NCBI GenBank assembly: GCA_031272275.1 | Contig: JAISUC010000011.1 | Span: forward strand, 1 to 64,000 | DNA length: 64,000 nucleotides | Reading direction: 5' to 3' | Source of the DNA: Actinomycetes bacterium | GTDB taxonomy: Bacteria > Actinomycetota > Coriobacteriia > WRKU01 > WQUG01 | Part shown: positions 17,155-25,469 of the stretch, piece after piece | Layout of the letters: each line of letters opens with the position of its first letter | How positions within the stretch are numbered: position 1 is the first letter of the stretch | Notes under the pieces: model-generated | Databases searched by the model: none | What the model was told of the DNA's origin: nothing | What the model saw: the letters and a program-made list of their open reading frames with translations, nothing else | Made by a program: the position numbers and the translations under genes

Positions 17155-18279
17155 TTATGCTTCCGCGTCCGCTTGCCCGCCGGGTTCGACGGCAGCAGGC
17201 GCCGCAGCTGCAGCCGCAGGCGCAGGCGCAGCGGTCATCCCCAGCTCCGCGCGAACCTTTGCGTCCAGCTCGTCACGCAGTTCGGGATTGGCACGCAGCG
17301 TGTCTTTCGATGCCTCGCGCCCCTGACCCAGGCGCTGCTCGCCATAGGTGTACCAGGCACCGCTGCGCTTGGTGATACCCAGCTCGGTCGCCATGTCCAA
17401 GATGCCGCCCTCTTTGCTGATGCCCTCACCGTACATCAGGTCGAACTCTGCCACCCGAAACGGCGGAGCCACCTTGTTTTTGACGACCTTTGCCTTGGTG
17501 CGGTTCCCGATGATGTCACTCCCCTGTTTGATGGCCTCGCCCCGGCGCACGTCGATACGCACAGTCGAAAAGAACTTCAGCGCGCGACCACCGGTCGTGG
17601 TCTCGGGGTTGCCGTACATGATGCCGATTTTCTCGCGAATCTGGTTGATGAAGATGCAGGTCGTGTTTGATTTCGACAGCGACCCGGTCAGCTTTCGCAG
17701 CGCCTGACTCATCAAGCGTGCGTGCAAACCGACGCTAACGTCGCCCATCTCACCCTCGATTTCTGCACGCGGCACCAATGCCGCGACGCTGTCGATGACG
17801 ACAATGTCGATGGCACCGCTGCGCACCAACATGTCACAGATTTCCAACGCCTGCTCGCCGGTGTCGGGCTGCGAGACCAAGATCTCGTCGATGTCGACGC
17901 CCAGACGCGCCGCGTATGCCGGATCCAGCGCATGTTCGGCGTCGATAAACGCCGCGATGCCTCCGGCAGCCTGTGCCTCTGCGACAATCGACAAGGCCAG
18001 CGTGGTCTTTCCGCTGGATTCCGGCCCGAAGACCTCGATCACGCGCCCACGTGGCACGCCACCCACGCCCAGGGCGGCATCCAGCGCCAGCGATCCGGTC
18101 GGGATGACCTTAATATCCAGGGCTGCGCTGTCGTCGCCGTATTTCATGATGGATCCCTTGCCGAACTTTTTCTCGATCTGCTCGCGCGTCAAGTTCAGCA
18201 TTTGCTCTTTGCTTTGTTCCATCACGTTTCCCTTCTGTTCGTATCCGACTTTCGAGCTTGTTCCGGTCTTTTTAGCCAT
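17155..18279 (-). CDS. recA: Recombinase RecA
   Basis: 374 aa. Walker [10 protein letters not shown], the family blocks [56 protein letters not shown] and the C-terminal acidic/Ala-Pro-rich tail are present. It forms filaments on single-stranded DNA, performs strand exchange and stimulates LexA cleavage. No intein. Two starts are possible: ATG 18279 (MAKKTGTSS, with AAGGATTGGA) and ATG 18222 ([10 protein letters not shown], with GAAGGGAAA), the latter closer to the usual RecA N-terminus. A LexA-type box lies about 190 bp upstream. Confidence 0.97.
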   Translation of the reverse strand: MAKKTGTSSKVGYEQKGNVMEQSKEQMLNLTREQIEKKFGKGSIMKYGDDSAALDIKVIPTGSLALDAALGVGGVPRGRVIEVFGPESSGKTTLALSIVAEAQAAGGIAAFIDAEHALDPAYAARLGVDIDEILVSQPDTGEQALEICDMLVRSGAIDIVVIDSVAALVPRAEIEGEMGDVSVGLHARLMSQALRKLTGSLSKSNTTCIFINQIREKIGIMYGNPETTTGGRALKFFSTVRIDVRRGEAIKQGSDIIGNRTKAKVVKNKVAPPFRVAEFDLMYGEGISKEGGILDMATELGITKRSGAWYTYGEQRLGQGREASKDTLRANPELRDELDAKVRAELGMTAAPAPAAAAAAPAAVEPGGQADAEA

Positions 18280-18471
18280 GCAACATCCAATCCTTACTCC
18301 ATGATCAAACTACATCATTTGCTCCATCATGTGCTCCATCATTAAACAGTCATTCATGCCGTGCATCCGGTACCATTATCCGTTTCCGGCATTCCTCCGA
18401 CATACCGCAGCAGTCATTCCTTACCACACATACTGACACATCATACGGACATCCCATGGACATCAGCTTAT

Positions 18472-18485
18472 CGAACACGTGTTTT
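18472..18485 (-). promoter_or_regulatory. Candidate LexA (SOS) box upstream of recA
   Basis: CGAACACGTGTTTT fits the Gram-positive LexA consensus CGAACRNRYGTTYC at 13 of 14 positions, with an exact ACACGTGT dyad at the centre. It lies 193 bp before ATG 18279, which implies a long leader or a promoter near the box. Confidence 0.65.
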
Positions 18486-18666
18486 CGTGTCAAGCACCTC
18501 CGCGCGTGTTACCGAACCGACACATCGCCTGCACCGCATACCCCGGCGGGTACGGGGGTGAACGCGCCGGCGCCGTTTTGTGCCGCTGACGCGCACAAAA
18601 CGCAAGCACGCGCCGTCTCGTACTTACCAGCTCGCGGGACGACCAAACCCGTCGGCCAACTCGCAT

Positions 18667-18708
18667 GGATTGCCGCGGGCTGCACAGAACGCAGCCCTCG
18701 CAATGACG
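18667..18708. repeat. Widespread palindromic repeat (CGCAATGACG type)
   Basis: GGATTGCCGCGGGCTG ..CAGCCCTCGCAATGACGG: the same ends as the copies at 2800, 25954 and 57800, but with the inner stem changed to GGGCTG/CAGCCC, a paired replacement. Confidence 0.8.
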
Positions 18709-18818
18709 GCGTATGATGGACAGTCGCCGGTACGACCGGTGTCATTCGGGGCGCCGCATGCGTGCACCACCGAATTGAGCGTACCAGTTCGGCGGCGCGA
18801 TTACCATTCACACTTCTG

Positions 18819-20309
18819 TTAATTGTTCGCGGTCAACGTACGGGCGACCGCCGCGTGCCACGCCTCCTTGCGCCGTGCCGCCGCCTGCGGCGTCATCTGT
18901 GGCGTGAACACGCGCTGTACGCGGTGTTGCCGACATAGCAGCGCACGATCGGACCAAACCCCCAGCGCAAGGCCTGCCGCGTACGCCGCGCCCAGAGCGG
19001 TGGTTTCGATGCATTCGGGGCGATGCAGCTCGCAGCCCAACAGGTCCGCCTGAAACTGCATCAGAAAATCATTGGCGGCAGCCCCGCCGTCAACTCCCAT
19101 GACACTCAGACGGCGCCCCGATTCGCGGCGCATCAGTTCCAACACGTCGGCGGATTGAAACGCCAGACTTTCCAAGGTCGCGCGCACCAAGTGGGCAGCG
19201 GTTGCGGCCTGGGTGATACCGGTCAACATCCCGCGCGCCTCGCTGTCCCACCAGGGCGCCCCCAGCCCTGTGAAGGCCGGCACCAGATGCAGGCCTGCGG
19301 CGTCATCGACACTGCGGGCGATCGCGTCGGTGTCTGCCGCTTGCTGAATCAGCCCCAGCCCGTCGCGCAGCCATTTGATCGCGCTGCCTGCGGTAAAGAC
19401 GCTGCCCTCCAGCGCGTAATGCGTCACGGTGTCATCGGACCAGGCGATTGTCGTCAGCAGACCGCCGTCGGATTCGACGCAGGTCGTGCCGGTGTTCATC
19501 AGCAGAAAACAACCCGTCCCGTAGGTGTTTTTGACCGCACCGGCGTCAAAGGCGCATTGCCCGAACAGGGCGGCCTGCTGGTCGCCCATTACCGCGACAA
19601 TGGGGAGAGCGTCGCCCACCCGCGCCGAATCGGTCGTGGCGATAAGCCCGGACGGATGAGTGACCTGCGGCAACAGCGAGCGGTCGATGTCGAACAGCGC
19701 CAGCAGTTCGTCGTCCCATTTCAGCGTGTGAATGTTAAAAAGCATCGTGCGCGAGGCGTTGGTGGTGTCGGTCACGTGCACGCGCCCTGCCGTCAGATTC
19801 CAGATAAGCCAGGTGTCCACAGTCCCGAAGGCCAACTGGCCTGCAGCGGCGCGCCTGCGGGCATCGGGGATGTGATCCAGCAGCCACGCCAGTTTGCTCG
19901 CGCTGAAATAGGCATCAGGGATAAGACCGGTTTTCCGGCGGATGGTCGCAGCCAGTCCGCGTTCGACCAGATCGGTGATATAGTCTGCCGAGCGACGACA
20001 CTGCCAGACGATTGCCGGAGCCACCGGCCGTCCGGTCGCGCGATCCCAGAGAATGGTGGTTTCACGCTGATTGGCAATCGCGATACCCGACAGATCGGAC
20101 GCGGTCAATCCGGCGCGCGCCAAGGCCTCGGTCAGGCAGGCGATTTGTGTCGACCAGATTTCGTCTGCCGACTGTTCCACCCAACCGTCCGCAGGAAAGA
20201 AACGCTGCAGCTCGCGCTGTGCAGATGCCACGGGCCGCGCATCCGCGTCGAAAATGATCACCCGTGACGATGTCGTTCCCTGGTCGAGCGTCGCGATATG
20301 AGCGCTCAC
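18819..20309 (-). CDS. glpK: Glycerol kinase
   Basis: 496 aa, full length. The FGGY family blocks are seen: ATLDQGTTSSRVIIFD, GWVEQSADEIW, IANQRETTILWDRATGRPVAPAIVWQCRR, NTYGTGCFLLMNTG and VPAFTGLGAPWWDSEARG. It phosphorylates glycerol to sn-glycerol-3-phosphate in the cytoplasm. GTG 20309 has AAGGAG upstream. There is no glpF or glpD beside it; the upstream gene is a monoacylglycerol-lipase-like hydrolase on the same strand, so glycerol from lipids is a plausible substrate source. Hairpin H7 lies in the gap. Confidence 0.96.
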   Translation of the reverse strand: MSAHIATLDQGTTSSRVIIFDADARPVASAQRELQRFFPADGWVEQSADEIWSTQIACLTEALARAGLTASDLSGIAIANQRETTILWDRATGRPVAPAIVWQCRRSADYITDLVERGLAATIRRKTGLIPDAYFSASKLAWLLDHIPDARRRAAAGQLAFGTVDTWLIWNLTAGRVHVTDTTNASRTMLFNIHTLKWDDELLALFDIDRSLLPQVTHPSGLIATTDSARVGDALPIVAVMGDQQAALFGQCAFDAGAVKNTYGTGCFLLMNTGTTCVESDGGLLTTIAWSDDTVTHYALEGSVFTAGSAIKWLRDGLGLIQQAADTDAIARSVDDAAGLHLVPAFTGLGAPWWDSEARGMLTGITQAATAAHLVRATLESLAFQSADVLELMRRESGRRLSVMGVDGGAAANDFLMQFQADLLGCELHRPECIETTALGAAYAAGLALGVWSDRALLCRQHRVQRVFTPQMTPQAAARRKEAWHAAVARTLTANN

Positions 20310-20334
20310 AGCATCTCCTTAGTCAAAGCGTACG

Positions 20335-20385
20335 CGCTGAGTCCACAAAAAAGCTGCAAGGCCTTTTGGCTTGGCGCGTCCGGTG
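20335..20385. repeat. Core-family hairpin H7 (weak arms)
   Basis: Core AAAAAAGC tgcaa GGCcTTTT in the gap between the hydrolase and glpK. Outer pairing is poor compared with H1, H4 and H6. Confidence 0.45.
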
Positions 20386-20417
20386 CCAATTGCGGGAATC
20401 GAACCCAAATCAAGCCA

Positions 20418-21425
20418 TTATCGGTCGTCTGTGATACGGGCATTCATCCAGTTCAGGATGTCTGCCATCACGTCCAGGCGGTTGGTTTCATTCAGGATCT
20501 CGTGGCGAGCCTCGGGATAGAGCTCGCAGGTCACGTCCGTGACCCCGGCCGCACGATAGGCGTCGGCCACCGCGCGCACGCCGGCACCGTTGCCCCCCAC
20601 CGGATCACGCGCACCCGAGATAATCAGCAGCGGCAAATCGGTTGGCGTGGTGCTATAGGCTGACGGCGCATTCGCGCGCTGAAAGACATCGATCAACACC
20701 CGGTTGGCAGCGAGCGAAAACGTCCCGCCGCAGCGGGGGTCTGCAATATAGGCGTCGACCTGTGCGTCGTCGCGCGACAGCCAGTCGAATTCCGTACGCG
20801 CCCCGCCGGCTGCTTTTTCGAAGGCTCCGTTATACGAACCCAGCGTCAGCTTCTTGAAAAACGGGCTGTGATAGTCCGGTTTGTGAAACAGGCCGAGCAA
20901 ACCCAATACGACCTTGGCAGCCCCCACCTGTCCTGCAGGAACGGTCCCGGTGCCACAGATAATGGCGCCACCAAGACCTGCGCCGTGCTGTGCCAAATAG
21001 GCGCGCAGCACAAACGAACCCATCGAGTGCCCGAACATGAAGTACGGCACATCCGGCCAGGTCTGTTGCGTGCGATGACGCAAGGTATCCATGTCGCGCA
21101 GCAACACGTTACCGCCGTCTGCCAATAGACGTCCGGTATGACCCAGCTGCAGGGCATCCGGGGCGCTGTCGCCGTGCCCGATGAAATCCATGCCGACCAC
21201 CAGAAAGCCGCTGTTGGTGGCGGCGCGGGCGAATGCCTCGTAGCGGTCGATGTATTCGACCATCCCGTGGTTCAGTTGCAGGATGGCGCGCGGCGGGGTG
21301 CCGTCGCTGAAAGTGGATGCGGGTTGCCATGTTTTGACGGAAATCGTCGCATAGTCGATGTCGCCCTCATAACGGGCTGCTGACGGAAAACCGGAGAGCG
21401 TCTTGTTGACACCGGGTTCAGACAT
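20418..21425 (-). CDS. Alpha/beta hydrolase, monoacylglycerol-lipase / S33-like
   Basis: 335 aa cytoplasmic serine hydrolase. Oxyanion region QLNHGMVEYIDRYEAFA, GMDFIGHGDS, nucleophile elbow FGHSMGS, acid in ISGARDPVGG and His in YPEARHEIL. A lid region with LGLFHKPDYHSP lies between strands 6 and 7. The layout is that of lysophospholipase/monoacylglycerol lipases (PldB, hydrolase_4), which release fatty acid and glycerol or glycerophosphodiesters. Its place just before glpK supports a glycerol-yielding role; that is inference. RBS GGTGGAG precedes ATG 21425. Confidence 0.85.
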   Translation of the reverse strand: MSEPGVNKTLSGFPSAARYEGDIDYATISVKTWQPASTFSDGTPPRAILQLNHGMVEYIDRYEAFARAATNSGFLVVGMDFIGHGDSAPDALQLGHTGRLLADGGNVLLRDMDTLRHRTQQTWPDVPYFMFGHSMGSFVLRAYLAQHGAGLGGAIICGTGTVPAGQVGAAKVVLGLLGLFHKPDYHSPFFKKLTLGSYNGAFEKAAGGARTEFDWLSRDDAQVDAYIADPRCGGTFSLAANRVLIDVFQRANAPSAYSTTPTDLPLLIISGARDPVGGNGAGVRAVADAYRAAGVTDVTCELYPEARHEILNETNRLDVMADILNWMNARITDDR

Positions 21426-21488
21426 ATTACTCCACCATCCTATAGCCGTAGTGAGCTGCGGGCGCGCGGATTCAAGGTGCCGGGCGAC

Positions 21489-22084
21489 CTAACGGACACC
21501 GATGTCGGGGCCGCCGTCCAGTGACAGCTTCCAAATCAGCACGTCGCCGTCGGCGAGCTCGAATTCGTTGAAGGGTACGTCGGGATAGACGTCGTTTACC
21601 TGGTAAAACCAGCGTCCTGTCGCGCCCTCGATCGTGCCGGAAAGGCCGGCCAGCGAGGTCAGCGTCCCGTCCCCGGTTTCGTAAAACAGCCCCGCGCCGT
21701 CCAGCGCGTCCTGCACGGTCGAGCCTGCGGGCAGCGTGAGTTCGGTCGGTTCCAGCATCACGCCGTCGACCGCAAACTGTTTGACGCGGTCGGGGTCTGC
21801 TTTCTGCATCGTTTTACATTCCACGCTGAGGCTTACGGTAATCGGTTCAGCCGTGTCGTTCGTATCGGCCTCGGGAGGTCGGCGGCATCGGCGACCGTGT
21901 TTTGCGTGTCCGTTGTTTGGATGTCAGTGGTGTCAGTTGATTTTGCGCAGGCGGTCCACATACCTGCGGCACCGGCCAGCAGGCATATCAGAACGACCGC
22001 CGTCAGCACCGGGCGCCATCGCACGGTGGTGCGCACAGATTCATTGCACGTGGCAGCAGTTTTCCTCAGTCGCCCGTCACGCAT
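21489..22084 (-). pseudogene. DUF4430 lipoprotein split by a one-base frameshift
   Basis: The upstream part (from ATG 22084, RBS AGAGGG) encodes a lipoprotein signal VVLICLLAGAAGMWTACAKS and an acidic Thr/Asp linker. It then leaves frame and stops at 21833. In the other frame the sequence continues as DTNDTAEPITVSLSVEC.. into a complete DUF4430 domain (VQDALDGAGLFYETGDG.., GRWFYQVND, DGDVLIWKLSL). Adding one C to the CCC of GACCTCCCGAGG restores a single reading frame. So this is either a recent mutation, a sequencing error in a C run, or slippage-prone expression. DUF4430 domains resemble the cobalamin-binding C-terminal fold of transcobalamin; the ligand here is unknown. Confidence 0.8.
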
Positions 22085-22111
22085 AAACGTCATCCCTCTT
22101 CTCGCTCGCAC

Positions 22112-22344
22112 GTCTCAGTTACTTTCGTCACCCGGACACCTCTGTCGCCCGGGGATCGTGGGGTCTCCCTCAGCGCATATGTATGCAGTATACTCCCCTT
22201 TTGGCGCGGGTACAAGTGACGCCATCGGCTATTCGATCGCCTGCGCTATCGCTTACGTGCCCAACCACACTATCGGTAACGCGGAATGTCTCGCGTAAGA
22301 ATTCCGGCAACACCGGCACCAGAGACGCACTATGCAATTGTGTG
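22112..22344. other. Gap between DUF4430 lipoprotein and amino-acid transporter genes
   Basis: About 230 bp. It contains TATACT-like boxes and several near-palindromic words but no gene or clear terminator that I can support. Confidence 0.4.
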
Positions 22345-23094
22345 CTATTGTTCCTTCAGGTGACCCAGGAAATCCTGTGTGCGTTCGTTTTGCGGATTGT
22401 CGAAAATGGCAGACGGCGTGCCCTCTTCCACGATGACCCCACCGTCCATAAAGACCACGCGGTCGGCGACATCACGCGCGAAACCCATCTCGTGGGTGAC
22501 CACGATCATAGTCATTCCGGCGCGCGCCAGGTCGCGCATGACGTTCAAGACGTCGCGTACCAGTTCGGGGTCCAGCGCACTGGTGGCCTCGTCAAACAGC
22601 ATGACGTGCGGTTCCATGGCCAGTGCACGGGCGATGGCAACGCGCTGCGCCTGTCCGCCGGACAGCTGGCTGGGATAATAATCGGCACGGTCGTCCATGC
22701 CGACGCGCTGCAGTTGTTCCATGGCGATACGCGCGCTGTCCTCTTTGTTGATCTTTTTCACTTTGCGCAACGCCAACTGCACGTTTTTGATGGCGGTCAG
22801 ATGCGGGAACAGGTTGAACTGCTGGAACACCATCCCCAGTGTCTCGCGCAGCTTATTGATATCGGTTCCTTTGGCATTGACCTGCGTGCCCTCGACCCAG
22901 ATTTCGCCCGAAGTCGGGACCTCCAGCATATTGATACAACGAAGCATCGTCGATTTGCCGGAACCGGACGGCCCCAGCACACAGACGACCTCTCCGCGGT
23001 CGACTTCCAGGTTGATGTCGCGCAGGACTTCGTTGTCACCAAAGACCTTGCGCAGATTCTTGATTTCGACGATGACGTTTCCGCTGTCAGCCAT
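22345..23094 (-). CDS. Polar amino-acid ABC transporter ATP-binding protein
   Basis: 249 aa. Walker [11 protein letters not shown], signature [15 protein letters not shown], Walker [16 protein letters not shown]-loop [15 protein letters not shown]. The sequence type is GlnQ/HisP. It energises the permease encoded just upstream, and their ORFs share one base (TGATG), so translation is coupled. It is the last gene of the binding protein-permease-ATPase operon. Confidence 0.96.
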   Translation of the reverse strand: MADSGNVIVEIKNLRKVFGDNEVLRDINLEVDRGEVVCVLGPSGSGKSTMLRCINMLEVPTSGEIWVEGTQVNAKGTDINKLRETLGMVFQQFNLFPHLTAIKNVQLALRKVKKINKEDSARIAMEQLQRVGMDDRADYYPSQLSGGQAQRVAIARALAMEPHVMLFDEATSALDPELVRDVLNVMRDLARAGMTMIVVTHEMGFARDVADRVVFMDGGVIVEEGTPSAIFDNPQNERTQDFLGHLKEQ

Positions 23095-24395
23095 CAGTCG
23101 CGTCCTTCCGACACCGCAAGCTTGCGCTCAAAGGTGGTGATCACACGCGTCAGCGGCATCGTCACCAGCAGGTAATAACAGGCAGCCACGATGTATGGCG
23201 TCATATTGCCGGTGTTTGCCACCAGCGATTTACCGAACATCATCATTTCCATGACACCCACGGCAGCAAGCAAAGCCGTGTCCTTGTACAACAGGATGAA
23301 CTCGCTGGTTGCAGTCGGTATGACCCGGCGTACCGTCTGCGGAATAATCACGAAAAACATCGTCTGCGTCGCCGTCATACCCAGCGAGCCTGCGGCCTCG
23401 AACTGTCCCTTGCTGATGCTTTGGATGCCGGCGCGGAAAATCTCGGTCAGATACGCGCTGCTGTTGACCGCCAGAACCAAGATACCCAGCAGATAATCAG
23501 GGATTTTGATACCCAGCGACGGCAGCCCGAAAAACGCCACATAAATCTGCAAAAACAGCGGCGTGCCGCGAATGATGTTCACGAATGCACCCGACAACCA
23601 TTGCAGCGGCTTGACCTTGGACATGCGCAGAAAACTGACGCCCAGTCCGATCGGTATCGCCAACGGGAACCCGACCAAGACCAAGCCCAAGGACCGCAGC
23701 CAACCGATCAGCAGCGTCGGGATGGCGGCAACCGCCATCTGGGGGTTCAGGAAAATGCGCAGGAACGACACCGAGTTCCAAGCCGAAACCCATTCCTGGT
23801 GATTCAGCCAGTTGATGATGGTTTCAGTCGGGGTCAGCCCGATGACCGTCATCTTGGTCGGGGCAGCAGGTAAATCGTGAGAGGCACCCGCGCCGTCCGT
23901 ATACGTGCCGGTCAGGGCATACTCCCCCGCCTTGGTGGGCAGAGAAAAGCTGAAGACCTCGATGCGCACCAACAGACCGTCTGAGCCCGCGGTCACGGTG
24001 TCGGGGAAAGTGATCGTCGCCGCCGTATCGGTCAGTGACACATCCTGTGCCGTTTCGACGCGCGTCAGCCCGTCCAGCACCGTGGCCTTGACCGACGAGC
24101 CCTCTTCGGCACGCGACCCGTCCGGGAAATCCAGCTGAATCGACGACAGCGACTCGCCGTCCGCCAGTTTGCCCTCCCAGGTCAGGCGCGTGGGCTGACC
24201 ACCGATAATCGCGTTGCCGTTCGACTGATTGGCGCGAGCCGTCGCCTTTTCAGTCGTCAGCGCTCCTGCCGGTACCGCCGCCGACAGCAGCAGCACCAGC
24301 ACGCACGCAAACAACGCCGCCACCGGAATTGCGCGCCTGCGCGGCCGGCTTATTCCGGTGACGACGTCGTGTCTCATCAGCACAAATTCAAACAC
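23094..24395 (-). CDS. Amino-acid ABC permease with N-terminal extracytoplasmic domain
   Basis: 433 aa, roughly twice the usual HisMQ length of 220-230. The C-terminal half is a normal permease ([39 protein letters not shown], the EAA loop [25 protein letters not shown]). Before it lie a signal/TM segment ([21 protein letters not shown]) and about 140 residues of beta-rich sequence ([18 protein letters not shown].., [12 protein letters not shown]) that would sit outside the membrane. A tethered accessory or stabilising domain is inferred; solute-binding domains in such fusions are normally larger. The start is GTG 24395 or ATG 24377 (MRHDVVTG); neither has a strong ribosome site. The gap to the binding-protein gene is 5 nt. 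Confidence 0.9.
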   Translation of the reverse strand: MFEFVLMRHDVVTGISRPRRRAIPVAALFACVLVLLLSAAVPAGALTTEKATARANQSNGNAIIGGQPTRLTWEGKLADGESLSSIQLDFPDGSRAEEGSSVKATVLDGLTRVETAQDVSLTDTAATITFPDTVTAGSDGLLVRIEVFSFSLPTKAGEYALTGTYTDGAGASHDLPAAPTKMTVIGLTPTETIINWLNHQEWVSAWNSVSFLRIFLNPQMAVAAIPTLLIGWLRSLGLVLVGFPLAIPIGLGVSFLRMSKVKPLQWLSGAFVNIIRGTPLFLQIYVAFFGLPSLGIKIPDYLLGILVLAVNSSAYLTEIFRAGIQSISKGQFEAAGSLGMTATQTMFFVIIPQTVRRVIPTATSEFILLYKDTALLAAVGVMEMMMFGKSLVANTGNMTPYIVAACYYLLVTMPLTRVITTFERKLAVSEGRD

Positions 24396-24400
24396 TCAGG

Positions 24401-25246
24401 TTAGAGGGTCGGCTCAAAGTCGAAGTACTTGGCAAAGATCTCTTTGTACTTCCCGTTGTCCTTCACGGTCTGCAGCGCCTGGTTCACGGCATCGCGCAGG
24501 CCGGTGTTGTTCTTGGACACGGCGAATCCGTACTGCTCGCCGGTCGGGATGGCCTCGATGATGGCGGCGTCGGTGTAGGTCGTGGCGACCTGCTCGGCGG
24601 CAACCGGCTCGTCAAAGAACGCGGCCTCGATTTTGCCTGCCTGCAGAGCTGCCAGCGCCTCGCTGGTCTGGGTGTATTCGACCAGTTCCGCGTTCGGCAG
24701 GTTCTCCTTGACCCAGTCGGCACCGGTGGTACCGGACTGAGCGCCGACCTTTTTGCCGTCCAGATCGGCGGCCTTGGTGTAACCGGCGTCCTTCATCGCG
24801 ACGCAGGCCTGGTTGCTGTCAAAATACGGGTCGCAGAAATCGACCAGTTCCTGACGCTCGGGGGTGATGGTAAACGACGACACGCCGATGTCCATCTTGG
24901 TCCCCTGGTCGACCGACGCCAAAATCGAATCGAAGTTCTGGGGCGACAGATACTTGATCGTCAGTCCCATTTCCTCGCCGATGGCGGTCATCAGGTCGAA
25001 CTCGAAGCCGGCGGGCTGCTCGCCATCCAGCTGGATGAACGGAGGATAGTCGCAGTCGGACCCGATGGTCAACACGCCGGCCTCAATGGTCGTGTAGGTC
25101 GGGGTCGTGGCTTCCACTTCCTCGTTCGTCGTGGTGTTGGCCTCGGTCGCCTCATCCTCGACCGTCTTGGCCGAACAACCTGCCCAAATCCCGGCGGCTA
25201 CAACCATCAGTACCGCCAGCCCGATCAAAAGCAATTTCTTCTTCAT
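24401..25246 (-). CDS. Amino-acid ABC transporter substrate-binding lipoprotein (SBP family 3)
   Basis: 281 aa. Lipobox LMVVAAGIWAGC, a Thr/Glu-rich tether, and a full bacterial family-3 solute-binding domain: LTIGSDCDYPPFIQLDG, GFEFDLMTAIGEEMGL, VSSFTITPERQELVDF, GKKVGAQSGTTGADWV, YGFAVSKNNTGLRDAVNQAL. It delivers a polar amino acid to the adjacent permease. RBS GAAGGGAAGG precedes ATG 25246. First gene of the operon. Confidence 0.96.
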   Translation of the reverse strand: MKKKLLLIGLAVLMVVAAGIWAGCSAKTVEDEATEANTTTNEEVEATTPTYTTIEAGVLTIGSDCDYPPFIQLDGEQPAGFEFDLMTAIGEEMGLTIKYLSPQNFDSILASVDQGTKMDIGVSSFTITPERQELVDFCDPYFDSNQACVAMKDAGYTKAADLDGKKVGAQSGTTGADWVKENLPNAELVEYTQTSEALAALQAGKIEAAFFDEPVAAEQVATTYTDAAIIEAIPTGEQYGFAVSKNNTGLRDAVNQALQTVKDNGKYKEIFAKYFDFEPTL

Positions 25247-25307
25247 GAGCCTTCCCTTCTTTCTGTCTCCGCGTTCATATTCGGATACTGAAATCCCGCT
25301 TTAGCTG

Positions 25308-25313
25308 ACTATA
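25308..25313 (-). promoter_or_regulatory. Possible -10 element (TATAGT) of the amino-acid transporter operon
   Basis: TATAGT on the minus strand 62 bp before the binding-protein start. The -35 region (TCGACG/ATCGAC) is poor, so this is tentative. Confidence 0.35.
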
Positions 25314-25469
25314 CCATAAATCGGGAATGCGTCGATTGTACAGCTGTTACGTCCTTTCTGCAAGGTATTGGGCGTTTATTCAGAAATAGTGCACGACTGT
25401 CATACTTTATGCAAATTGGAGGAGTTGGAAGCGCTTTCTGTTATTCGTGAATGGAACGATTCTCGTAAT

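Larger units (their letters stand above)
18280..18818. other. recA upstream region, no gene seen
   Basis: About 540 bp without a supported gene. It holds repeated GCTCCATCAT words near the recA start, the SOS box at 18472, a hairpin with arms GTTTTGTGC/GCACAAAAC at about 18572-18600, and a palindromic repeat at 18667-18708. Confidence 0.6.

Noticed and set aside
16970-18345. Plus-strand ORFs opposite recA and recX
   Set aside because: Both recA and recX are complete on the minus strand with their family motifs; the opposite frames have no recognisable domain.
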